A stretch of DNA of 15,751 nt, taken from contig CACXHM010000144.1 in the NCBI GenBank assembly GCA_902767465.1, forward strand, positions 1 to 15,751, in the 5' to 3' direction. Below the pieces are notes generated by a model. The model worked only from the letters and a program-made list of their open reading frames with translations. It was not told the DNA's origin and did not search any database. Source of the DNA: an uncultured Bacteroidia bacterium (GTDB lineage: Bacteria > Bacteroidota > Bacteroidia > Bacteroidales > UBA932). The number at the start of each line of letters is the position of its first letter. Positions within the stretch are counted from its first letter, which is position 1. Shown piece by piece: positions 1 through 6,805 of the stretch. Position numbers and translations under genes: made by a program.

Positions 1-33
1 GAGGGCATTAAAATGGAGTTTAATTTCCAAAAA

Positions 34-57
34 AGTGGGACGGAAAGTGGGACGGAA
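34..57. repeat. Perfect 12-bp tandem duplication at left edge
   Basis: The 12-mer AGTGGGACGGAA occurs twice head to tail (34-45 and 46-57). In the + strand frame that is open from base 1 it encodes SGTE-SGTE. It lies just beyond the terminator of the tRNA-Phe gene, on the 3' side of that gene, where integrating elements usually sit. It could be the 3' end of a coding sequence that enters from the left; this cannot be decided inside the window. Confidence 0.7.
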
Positions 58-86
58 AAAAGAAACCCGCTCGGTCTGAGCGGGTT
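55..86 (-). terminator. Rho-independent terminator of tRNA-Phe
   Basis: On the minus strand the 9-bp arms AACCCGCTC and GAGCGGGTT (86-78 and 72-64) enclose a 5-nt loop and are followed by TTCTTTTTT (63-56 region). It starts 4 nt after the tRNA 3' end, so it closes the tRNA transcription unit. Confidence 0.85.
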
Positions 87-90
87 CAAG

Positions 91-163
91 TGGTGCTGGG
101 AAGAATCGAACTGCCGACACATGGATTTTCAGTCCATTGCTCTACCATCTGAGCTACAGCACC
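91..163 (-). tRNA. tRNA-Phe (anticodon GAA)
   Basis: Read on the minus strand this is a 73-nt cloverleaf: acceptor GGTGCTG/CAGCACC with discriminator A, D arm GCTC/GAGC, anticodon arm ATGGA-CTGAAAA-TCCAT with anticodon GAA, a 5-nt variable loop, and T arm GGCAG-TTCGATT-CTTCC. The CCA end is not encoded. All stems pair perfectly except one C-U opposition in the middle of the T stem, where a G-C, A-T or G-T pair would be expected. The gene stands alone, with its own promoter (181-211) and terminator (55-86). Confidence 0.97.
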
Positions 164-180
164 GTTGTGTTTTGGGATTG

Positions 181-211
181 CAAAGATATACAAAATTGAT
201 GAAGTCGCAAA
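181..211 (-). promoter_or_regulatory. Bacteroidota-type promoter for tRNA-Phe
   Basis: On the minus strand, TATCTTTG (188-181) matches the -7 consensus TAnnTTTG exactly, and TTTG (211-208) lies 19 nt upstream as the -33 element. Transcription should start near 175, about 12 nt before the mature tRNA 5' end at 163. Confidence 0.8.
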
Positions 212-236
212 AATTTTTTTGTCTTTATTTTAGAAG

Positions 237-267
237 TTGCAAAATCTCACAATTATGATTAATATTG
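237..267 (+). promoter_or_regulatory. Promoter of the OmpA-type lipoprotein gene
   Basis: TTG (237-239) and TAATATTG (260-267, one mismatch to TAnnTTTG) are separated by 20 nt. The start of transcription would lie near 272, giving a leader of about 45 nt. It is back to back with the tRNA-Phe promoter. No ribosome binding site precedes the ATG, as is usual in Bacteroidota; the leader is A/T rich. Confidence 0.55.
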
Positions 268-268
268 C

Positions 269-296
269 ATGATTTAAACCGAAGATGATTTAAACC
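269..296 (+). repeat. 12-bp direct repeat in the ompA-type leader
   Basis: ATGATTTAAACC occurs at 269-280 and again at 285-296, a period of 16 bp, directly downstream of the predicted -7 box. It may be chance in A/T-rich sequence or a binding site in the leader. Confidence 0.6.
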
Positions 297-317
297 ATTA
301 ATAATTCAATTACTATT

Positions 318-998
318 ATGAAAAAAATTCTTGCATTTGCACTTTGCGGAGCAGTCATTTTCTCCAGCTGCTCAAGTATGAACAAGTCTGGTAAAGGTAC
401 CCTTTGGGGAGCTGGCGGTGGCGCTATTGCCGGTGCAGCCCTCGGTTATCTTATTGGTGGCGACCTTAAATCTGCTGCTATTGGCGCAACCGCAGGCACG
501 GCAGTAGGTGCAACTACCGGTGCAGTTATCGGCCAGAAGATGGATAAGAAAGCTGCTGAACTTGAAGCTCTGAATAATGCAAAGGTTGAGACCTTCGAAA
601 TTAACGGTCTTCAGGCTATCCGCGTCACCTTTGACAACGGCATCCTTTTCAATACTAACAGCACAACCCTCAGCGCCGATGCTCAAAAGGCTCTCCAGCA
701 GTTTGCAACAGCAATGACAGATCTGCCCGATACAGACATCACCGTTTGGGGACATACCGATAATACCGGCACTGCCGCTGTTAACGAGCGCATCTCCAAG
801 CAGCGTGCTCAGGCTGTTGAAAAATGCCTTGCCCAGGCTGGCCTCAAGAACAAGATCACTGCAGAAGGAAAGTCTTTTGATCTTCCCGTTGCAAGCAACG
901 ATACTGCAGAAGGCCGTGCACAGAACCGTCGTGTTGAGGTTTATGTAACTGCCAACGAGGCTATGATTGCCGCTGCCGAAGCAGGAACCCTTAAATAA
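318..998 (+). CDS. OmpA-family peptidoglycan-binding lipoprotein with glycine zipper
   Basis: 226 aa. Residues 1-18 are a lipoprotein signal peptide ending in a lipobox (FSSC, Cys18). The residues after the cysteine (SSMNK) contain no acidic cluster, so the surface-export signal of Bacteroidota lipoproteins is not evident and a periplasm-facing location is likely. Residues about 27-75 are a Gly/Ala-rich glycine zipper. Residues about 100-212 are an OmpA C-terminal domain, with the peptidoglycan-contact pair Asp148 (GHTDNTG) and Arg163 (SKQRAQ) 15 residues apart, as in family members, and the closing NRRVEVYV. It probably tethers the outer membrane to the cell wall. It resembles YiaD-type proteins. 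The PriA-like gene begins 4 nt after the stop, with hairpins at the junction. Confidence 0.93.
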   Translation: MKKILAFALCGAVIFSSCSSMNKSGKGTLWGAGGGAIAGAALGYLIGGDLKSAAIGATAGTAVGATTGAVIGQKMDKKAAELEALNNAKVETFEINGLQAIRVTFDNGILFNTNSTTLSADAQKALQQFATAMTDLPDTDITVWGHTDNTGTAAVNERISKQRAQAVEKCLAQAGLKNKITAEGKSFDLPVASNDTAEGRAQNRRVEVYVTANEAMIAAAEAGTLK

Positions 999-1001
999 TA
1001 A

Positions 1002-1056
1002 AGTGCTTCAAGAGCACTACATAAAAGTGATACTCCCACTCCGTCTGGAGTGGGAG
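1002..1056 (+). promoter_or_regulatory. Two tandem hairpins over the priA start
   Basis: A small hairpin (AGTGCT 1002-1007, loop TCAAG, AGCACT 1013-1018) contains the GTG start codon of the PriA-like gene. A second, strong hairpin (CTCCCACTCC 1033-1042, loop GTCT, GGAGTGGGAG 1047-1056) has ten perfect pairs and lies inside the first codons. The second is followed only by CCTTGTTA, so it is a poor intrinsic terminator. It could attenuate read-through from the ompA-type gene, stabilise that gene's mRNA end, or limit translation of priA. Confidence 0.55.
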
Positions 1057-2739
1057 CCTTGTTACACGACTGCCGCGCAGGTCCGCATTGGCGACCGCGT
1101 GGCAGTCATTTTTGCTGGAAGGCGTGTTGTTGGCGTTGTTTCGGACGCTCAGGCTGTTCCTGACATAGATCCTTCCCGCATTCATCCGGTTCATTCCGTT
1201 GAAACCGGGCTGGAGAGCATATCGCCGGATGAAATCCGCCTTTGGCGTTTCGTCGCCGATTATTACATGTGCACGATAGGGGAGGTTTACAAGGCTGCGT
1301 ATCCGGGACTTAAAACTGCATCCGAGGAGAGCGGTGCACGAGCGAAAGCCAGAAGAGTGGAAATGGAGGAACGCTCCAGGGCCCAATGGCAGAAACGTAT
1401 CGCCCGCCTGGAAGAAAGGCTTGCTGCAAAGCAGAAGGATCTCTCCGGCAAGCATGGTGAGGTAGTAAGGCACAGGCTGGAAGAGCAGAAACGTGCCATC
1501 GCATCGGAACTTGAAGATGCCAGGGCGAGGCTTGCAAAACTCAGCTTTAATCTTGATCTCTCAGAGCGGGATTATTCATTACTCTTAAGGTCTCTTCCGG
1601 AACTCAAGCCGGATGCCGGGCTGCAAAAGCTTATGCAGGGAGGAAAACCGGTACTGCTGAAGGCCCCGGACCGTGTTGACATTTATGCGGCTGCTGCCGG
1701 CGATGTAGTGAGGAAAGGGAAAAACGTGCTGGTTCTTGTGAACGAAAGCACCCTTGCAGGCAGCCTTAACGACAGATTGAAGTCGGAGTTTGGAAATCTG
1801 GTGCTGGTCCAGCATGCTGGAACTACGAAATCCGACCAGCGCCGTATAAATGATGCTTTGCGTTCCGGCCGTCCGTACATCCTTGTAGGCACACGGTCTT
1901 CAATATTCGCAGCACATCGCAATCTTGGACTTGTCATTGTCGAAAATGAGGAGTCACGTTTCTATAAACAGACCGACAGCGCCCCTCGTTATAATGCCAG
2001 AGACTGCGCTGTGCAGTTGTCGGTGATTCATAGATGCAAGATAATCCTCGGGTCTGCGTCTCCTTCGCTGGAATCCCTTCAGAATGTCATTTCCGGGCGC
2101 TATAGTCTCTACGAACCAGCTACGGAACAAAACTCCTGCCGCTGCATTCTGGTGGATACAGTCGCAGAAAGGCGCAAGAATGGTATGGTGGGCCATTTTT
2201 CCAGGAAACTCCTTTCTGCCATGCGCGACAGCACCTCGACAGCCATTATCCGGGGTTTTGAGAAAGCTGAGGATCTTGAAGGAGTGCATGCGGATATCTT
2301 TACAATTCCTCAGGCGGCAAAAACTGACCTTTCTTCATACGGACTTGTCGCAATGTTGAGCGCAGAGGCGCTTTTCGACACAAGCGATTTCCGTTCCGAT
2401 GAGCATGCCTACCAGTATCTTGAAAGGCTGCGCAGCACATGCAGGAATGTTGTCGTGCAGACTTCGCAGGCTGCCCATCAAGTGTTCTCTATGAATAATG
2501 CCTATAGCCTGCTTCAAGAGCGTCGGGACTTCCGTCTCCCTCCGTTTACGAGGCTGGTGGATGTGCGCACAAAACAAAGTCTCGAAAGGGAACTGTCAGC
2601 ATCAGGATTCATTGTCTTTCCGACGCCGGACGGCGTACGGGTTGTGTTGAACAAGGACAAAAGCCTGATTGAGAAGAAAAAAGAACTCCGGAAAATTCTT
2701 TCCGGAGTGAAATGCGTTATTGACGTGGACCCATTTTGA
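1003..2739 (+). CDS. priA: PriA-like primosomal protein N', helicase-inactive
   Basis: 578 aa from GTG 1003, which places eight residues before the conserved N-terminal VILPL; the in-frame TTG at 967 lies inside the upstream gene. PriA normally loads DnaB at stalled forks and has over 700 residues. Kept here: the N-terminal 3'-DNA-end binding domain (about 1-100), lobe-1 landmarks such as YKQ.D.APRYNARD and GSASPSLES, a very short lobe 2, and the C-terminal FRLPPF.RLV segment. Changed: the Walker A site is KAPDRVDIY (220-228) instead of GxTGSGKTEVY; DEEH is ENEE (314-317); the CxxC zinc modules are absent; residues about 112-181 are a charged coiled coil where a winged helix is expected. The frame is intact and the scaffold conserved, so a non-ATPase structural role is more likely than decay. 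The 3' end overlaps the convergent GH92 gene by 23 bp. Confidence 0.85.
   Translation: MLQEHYIKVILPLRLEWEPCYTTAAQVRIGDRVAVIFAGRRVVGVVSDAQAVPDIDPSRIHPVHSVETGLESISPDEIRLWRFVADYYMCTIGEVYKAAYPGLKTASEESGARAKARRVEMEERSRAQWQKRIARLEERLAAKQKDLSGKHGEVVRHRLEEQKRAIASELEDARARLAKLSFNLDLSERDYSLLLRSLPELKPDAGLQKLMQGGKPVLLKAPDRVDIYAAAAGDVVRKGKNVLVLVNESTLAGSLNDRLKSEFGNLVLVQHAGTTKSDQRRINDALRSGRPYILVGTRSSIFAAHRNLGLVIVENEESRFYKQTDSAPRYNARDCAVQLSVIHRCKIILGSASPSLESLQNVISGRYSLYEPATEQNSCRCILVDTVAERRKNGMVGHFSRKLLSAMRDSTSTAIIRGFEKAEDLEGVHADIFTIPQAAKTDLSSYGLVAMLSAEALFDTSDFRSDEHAYQYLERLRSTCRNVVVQTSQAAHQVFSMNNAYSLLQERRDFRLPPFTRLVDVRTKQSLERELSASGFIVFPTPDGVRVVLNKDKSLIEKKKELRKILSGVKCVIDVDPF
2674..2708 (-). terminator. Terminator of the minus operon, inside priA
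   Basis: On the minus strand, ACTCCGGAAA and TTTCCGGAGT (2708-2699 and 2694-2685) form ten perfect pairs around a 4-nt loop, followed by TCTTTTTTCTT (2684-2674). The hairpin begins 8 nt after the GH92 stop codon. On the plus strand no T-tract follows, so it acts on the minus strand only. It is encoded within the last codons of the PriA-like gene. Confidence 0.85.
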
Positions 2740-4894
2740 ACACCAGTTCCCCTCCCGATATGATGTCTGAATAATAGATGTAGGGGAGAGTCCATGGCTT
2801 GCCGTTGAGTTTTACCGATTGAACATACTTGTTTTCTGGAGAGTTGTTTTCTGCAATAATCCGGAAAACCTTGCCGTCTCCTACCTTTATTTCTGCCTTA
2901 TTTACGATAGGGCTGCCAATCCAGAAACGGGAGGAAGCCGGTTCCGTCTGATATATCCCGAGAGCGGAGAGAACATACCAAGCGGACATCTGTCCTACGT
3001 CCTCGTTGCCACAAAGCCCGTCCCTTCCGGTGCCGTAGAGATTGTAGAGTATGTCCCGGACCCGTTCCGCAGTTTTTTCGGGATGTCCGGCCATCGCATA
3101 CAAGTAAACAATATGGTGGCTGGGTTCGTTGCCATGGACATACTGTCCTATCATGCCGGAGATGTCCGGAGCAGTGCCTTCTTCGAGATAACCGGGTGCG
3201 CTGAACAGGGAATCAAGCTTGCTCACAAAACCTTCTTTCCCTCCGTAAAACGCTATGAGCCAGTCAACATCGTGTGGCGCAAGCCAGGAATACTGCCAAG
3301 CATTTCCCTCGGTGTAGTCTGTGTTTACATGGCCGAACGGATTGAATGGGGTGCGCAAGCTGCCATCCGAAAGCCTTCCGCGTGCAAATCCGGTTTCGGG
3401 ATCCATATAGTTGCGGTAGCTGTGGCTCCGTTCCCTATAGAATGCTGCATCTTCTTCTTTGCCGAGGACTTCTGCCGCATGGGAAGTTGCAGCGTCAGCG
3501 ATGGCGAATTCCATGTCTTTGCCGAGAGATTCGCTGCAAAGGTCGGACGGCACGAATCCATATTTCATGCGAAACTCGTTACCCCGATTTACAACATCCA
3601 GCGATTTTTTGAGGGACTCAAATGCGGCTTCGCGGTCGAAGCCGTTAAATCCTTTAACTATTGCATCTGCGACTGCAATTACCCCTGCTTCTCCCGGCAT
3701 ACAGTAAGTCTCATTTGCCATCAGGTGCCAGATAGGAAGGAAACCCTGCTGCTCATAGATTTTCAGCATAGATTCCACCATATTATTCATCCTTTCCGGC
3801 TCAATAATGCAAAGAAGCGGCATTTCTGCCCTGTAGGTATCCCAAAGGGAGAAGGTGGTGTAGTTGTCGAAATCGGCTTGAGGGTGGACGGCATCATCGG
3901 ATCCGCGGTAGGATCCGTCAGTGTCGTTAAAAATGGATGGGGCTATGCTTGAGTGGTAAAGAGCTGTGTAGAAGATCTTTGCCGTTGTTTTGTCGGCGTC
4001 TATACGTATCTTGTCGAGTTGCTCTTTCCATGCTTTCGTCGCATTCTTACAGACTTTGTCGAAATTCCAGTCCGGAATCTCGTCGCTCAGGTTCATCTTC
4101 GCCCCGTCCACGCTTACGGCGGAGAGGCCTATTCGCACCATTATCTTCTCTCCTTCGGAAGTGTTGAACTCCAGCCGTGTGTACATCCTCTCAGTATCTT
4201 TGCCGTAGTCGTTTTTTGCTCCTATATATGAGATGTCTGTAAACGGTTTTGAGAACTCGGCGTAGAAATAGATTTTCTGTCGTTTAGCCCATCCTTTTGA
4301 ATATCTCCATCCCGAAATTGCATGGTTGCCTTCTGCCTGACACCATGCCTCGGTTGTGTGGTCCCAATTGCCTCCATTTTTGAGATCGACCACGATTGCA
4401 GCCTCTTCGGAAGATGGAAAGGTGTAACGGTGGATTGCGCATCGCTCTGTGGCAGTCATCTCTGCAATGATACCATAGCGGAGCAGGGGAATGCTGTAAT
4501 ATCCTGGTTTTGCAATTTCCCTGCTGCGGTCGGCATATGACCAAAGACCGCTTTCAGGGTCTTTTATGCGGCCCCTGGCATATTTCAGATTCTTCCCGGT
4601 TACGGGCATCAGCGTGACATCGAGCAGGTCGCCGCATCCGGTGCCGCTGAGGTGCGTATGCGAGAATCCTATTACCGTTGAATCGGATTCATGATAGCCG
4701 GAACACCAGTCCCAACCCTGCGAAACATTCGTTGGACCGACCTGCACAAAGCCGAATGGAACATTCGCTCCAACGAAGACATGCCCATGAAAACCGGATC
4801 CTATCAGAGGATCGACAAGGCCGAGGACGTCTTGCTGCAGAGAACAGGAGGATAATGCTGTTGCAAGGGCTGCAAGCAGAAGGAACTTTTTCAT
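2717..4894 (-). CDS. GH92 family exo-alpha-mannosidase, lipoprotein
   Basis: 725 aa, close to the usual 740-760 of the family. Signal peptide 1-16 with lipobox LSSC (Cys17), so it is a membrane-anchored exported enzyme. GH92 enzymes are Ca2+-dependent inverting alpha-mannosidases that trim N-glycans and yeast mannan. Family landmarks: VDPLIGSG.HGH (27-38), FSHTHLSGTG (77-86), NETYCMPGE (394-402), TEGNAWQY (528-535; Glu529 is a likely general acid), HGNEPSHH (587-594) and GNEDVGQMSAWY (629-640; Glu631/Asp632 in the expected base region). Linkage specificity cannot be read from sequence. The ATG at 4894 overlaps the pssA stop (ATGA), so it is probably translationally coupled as last gene of the operon. 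The frame stays open upstream to 5212, but that part is antisense-free pssA sequence read out of frame. No SusC/SusD pair is adjacent. Confidence 0.95.
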   Translation of the reverse strand: MKKFLLLAALATALSSCSLQQDVLGLVDPLIGSGFHGHVFVGANVPFGFVQVGPTNVSQGWDWCSGYHESDSTVIGFSHTHLSGTGCGDLLDVTLMPVTGKNLKYARGRIKDPESGLWSYADRSREIAKPGYYSIPLLRYGIIAEMTATERCAIHRYTFPSSEEAAIVVDLKNGGNWDHTTEAWCQAEGNHAISGWRYSKGWAKRQKIYFYAEFSKPFTDISYIGAKNDYGKDTERMYTRLEFNTSEGEKIMVRIGLSAVSVDGAKMNLSDEIPDWNFDKVCKNATKAWKEQLDKIRIDADKTTAKIFYTALYHSSIAPSIFNDTDGSYRGSDDAVHPQADFDNYTTFSLWDTYRAEMPLLCIIEPERMNNMVESMLKIYEQQGFLPIWHLMANETYCMPGEAGVIAVADAIVKGFNGFDREAAFESLKKSLDVVNRGNEFRMKYGFVPSDLCSESLGKDMEFAIADAATSHAAEVLGKEEDAAFYRERSHSYRNYMDPETGFARGRLSDGSLRTPFNPFGHVNTDYTEGNAWQYSWLAPHDVDWLIAFYGGKEGFVSKLDSLFSAPGYLEEGTAPDISGMIGQYVHGNEPSHHIVYLYAMAGHPEKTAERVRDILYNLYGTGRDGLCGNEDVGQMSAWYVLSALGIYQTEPASSRFWIGSPIVNKAEIKVGDGKVFRIIAENNSPENKYVQSVKLNGKPWTLPYIYYSDIISGGELVFKMGPRQ

Positions 4895-5607
4895 ATTCTG
4901 AAGAGTGCGAACAGCAGATTGATTACGATATAAACCGTAAATACGCCGAACAGAAGGGCTTGCCAGGGGAGTGCGGAAAGACACATGACTACAATGGTAA
5001 TTGCCGATATGCTGACAAAGGCATACCTCTTCATCTTGAGGATGGAATCTGTTTTGTCTTCTTTGCTGAACTTGAATGAGAACATTGGGACATTGCTCAC
5101 GAGCAGGCAGCAAAGAATGACAGAGAGGGTTGGAATGAACCAGGCACTTTGCATAAAGGCGCTGCGTGCAAGCGAAATAATGCAGCACGCCGATCCGCAT
5201 ACGATAGCGCAAGCGGGAGTGGGGAGTCCAAGGAAACTCTTGTGCTGGCGCTCATCCAGATTGAACTTGGCGAGGCGAAGAGCGCTGAAAACGGCTATCA
5301 GCACCGGAATCCATGCAAGCCAGAATACTTTGGAAGACAGGGAGAGGTATGTGGATGCCATCATGCAGGCGGGGAGTACCCCGAAACTTACCATGTCTGC
5401 AAGAGAATCCAACTCTTTGCCAACTTCAGAGTACGCTCCGAGGAGGCGGGCGGCCAGCCCGTCGCAAAAATCAAAGACCATGGCGAGCAACATAAAGTTG
5501 AATCCGATTATGCAGTCGCCCATGGCAAGGGTGAACCAAATGCCAATCACCCCGCAGATGAGGTTTAGCGAGGTGATTGCATTAGGAATGTATTTAGTTA
5601 TGAACAT
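4891..5607 (-). CDS. pssA: CDP-diacylglycerol-serine O-phosphatidyltransferase (phosphatidylserine synthase)
   Basis: 238 aa integral membrane enzyme that makes phosphatidylserine from CDP-diacylglycerol and L-serine, the precursor of phosphatidylethanolamine. The full CDP-alcohol phosphatidyltransferase signature is present: D46-x2-D49-G50-x2-A53-R54-x8-G63-x3-D67-x3-D71. The four aspartates bind the divalent metal and one acts as base. About seven hydrophobic helices follow or flank the motif, including two at the C terminus (about 195-235). The ATG at 5607 directly abuts the TAA of the peptidase gene (0 nt gap), and the stop overlaps the GH92 start by 4 nt. A housekeeping lipid gene between an exported peptidase and a glycosidase is an unusual mixture, but the junctions imply a shared transcript. 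Confidence 0.95.
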   Translation of the reverse strand: MFITKYIPNAITSLNLICGVIGIWFTLAMGDCIIGFNFMLLAMVFDFCDGLAARLLGAYSEVGKELDSLADMVSFGVLPACMMASTYLSLSSKVFWLAWIPVLIAVFSALRLAKFNLDERQHKSFLGLPTPACAIVCGSACCIISLARSAFMQSAWFIPTLSVILCCLLVSNVPMFSFKFSKEDKTDSILKMKRYAFVSISAITIVVMCLSALPWQALLFGVFTVYIVINLLFALFRI

Positions 5608-6801
5608 TTATTTTACTCCGATTTTTTTCTTAAGATCTTTTGTAAGAGCATCTTTGTGGAGAACTATATCGAGGGTTTGACCCTTTACAAAATTCTCGCT
5701 GGCATACCAAATTCCCTTGTATTTGCCACTCTCGCCCCAGGAATTTTTTACCATGTAGTATTTGCCTCCGAACTGATCGTGGGCTATACCAAAAATCTGC
5801 ATCCCGTGGTCGTCGGTGATCGTTTTGTTGTTAAAACCTCTCTGACGGAACTCCTGATCGGGGACAATTTCTGCAGGAGCTTCTACTGGTTTAGCTTTTC
5901 CTTCTTCCTTGCCCACCCAGTGCTCCTGGTCGGAGCCGCGTTTTCTGGAAATTTTTTCCGGGTCCACCAGCACTGCGAGACCGTCACGAGTAAAGCCCGG
6001 TTCGCTTACGTCGGCACCCCATGCTGCGGTGTAACCGGCACGTATTGCAGCATCAAGGACAGACATTAATTCGTCGATGGGAACATTGTACGCTTCATCC
6101 CAACGCCAATTGTCGGGTACTTCGATTGCGAAGGACTTATAGAAAGGATGATGGGTGAAGGAGGTGAGGCTTACGTAGTCTTCTGGTTTGAAATTGAGGG
6201 CATCGCGATAGGTCTCAGGAGTGTATTTTACACCATCTGCCACAAAGTCTTCGGGAATCTGTCCGAGATATGAATCGAGGATGGCCTTGCATCCGCTCTT
6301 CCAGGCCGGTGTGAGTTTGCGGTTTGGATTCTGCGCTATTGCGCTCACATATCCCTTAAGTGCGGCATCAAGTTCACTCTGTTCAGGCAGTTTGGTGCCG
6401 TAGTTCATTCCCGAATAAGCCTCCTGAGGGACAATGCCGTAGTCTTCAATCACGTGTAAAACATCATCGGCTTCGCTGCCGGCACTGAATCCGAGCACGC
6501 CGTCGAGACGGACATACTTTTCGGCTCGATCGAGGTAGGACTTGTGCACAACAAACATTTCAGAGAAATCGGGATATTTTAAGCTGTCCTTTATATTGTT
6601 GATACGGATTACTTCAGATTCTACGAAAGCAATGGTCGAGAATGCCCAACAGGTACCGCTGCGGTGCTGGTCTTTAATGGATGTGATAGGGTTTGCCACT
6701 TCGGTGGTGAACTCATAGTCGGGCCATTTGATATTTGGCTTCTGTGCGTAAACGCATACGCAACCGGATACGAGGGCTGCAACAAGCATGTACTTCTTCA
6801 T
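5608..6801 (-). CDS. Exported C1 papain-like peptidase (aminopeptidase C / bleomycin hydrolase type)
   Basis: 397 aa. N-terminal signal about 1-19 (cleavage likely after VYA); an overlapping VSGC at Cys14 makes a lipoprotein signal possible too. The papain-type active site is complete: Gln45 and Cys51 in KDQHRSGTCWAFS, His332 in DDHGMQIFGI, Asn353 in VKNSWG. The spacing between Cys and His (about 280 residues) and the body of the protein fit the C1B bleomycin hydrolase/PepC group rather than compact papains, though it is shorter than cytosolic PepC (about 450). In Bacteroidota such enzymes are often secreted and degrade peptides in the periplasm. The start lies 4 nt after the aminotransferase stop and its stop abuts the pssA ATG. 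Confidence 0.9.
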   Translation of the reverse strand: MKKYMLVAALVSGCVCVYAQKPNIKWPDYEFTTEVANPITSIKDQHRSGTCWAFSTIAFVESEVIRINNIKDSLKYPDFSEMFVVHKSYLDRAEKYVRLDGVLGFSAGSEADDVLHVIEDYGIVPQEAYSGMNYGTKLPEQSELDAALKGYVSAIAQNPNRKLTPAWKSGCKAILDSYLGQIPEDFVADGVKYTPETYRDALNFKPEDYVSLTSFTHHPFYKSFAIEVPDNWRWDEAYNVPIDELMSVLDAAIRAGYTAAWGADVSEPGFTRDGLAVLVDPEKISRKRGSDQEHWVGKEEGKAKPVEAPAEIVPDQEFRQRGFNNKTITDDHGMQIFGIAHDQFGGKYYMVKNSWGESGKYKGIWYASENFVKGQTLDIVLHKDALTKDLKKKIGVK

Positions 6802-6805
6802 AAGC

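Noticed and set aside
13..258. 81-codon plus-strand gene across the tRNA
   Set aside because: Most of it is the antisense of tRNA-Phe and its terminator and promoter; only the part left of about 60 could belong to a real coding sequence.
967..1002. TTG at 967 as start of the PriA-like gene
   Set aside because: It lies within the last codons of the OmpA-type gene in another frame; GTG 1003 gives the N-terminal spacing expected before VILPL.
1003..2739. PriA-like gene as a frameshifted pseudogene
   Set aside because: A single frame runs through from start to stop with conserved PriA segments at both ends; catalytic losses are replacements and deletions in frame.
2819..3952. Long plus-strand open frame of 377 codons
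   Set aside because: It is fully antisense to the conserved GH92 gene, and its product shows no recognisable family features.
4895..5212. 106-residue N-terminal extension of the GH92 protein
   Set aside because: The extension is pssA sequence read in another frame; the lipoprotein signal peptide begins exactly at ATG 4894.
4985..5680. Plus-strand open frames opposite pssA and the peptidase end
   Set aside because: They are shadows of genes whose products carry complete family motifs.
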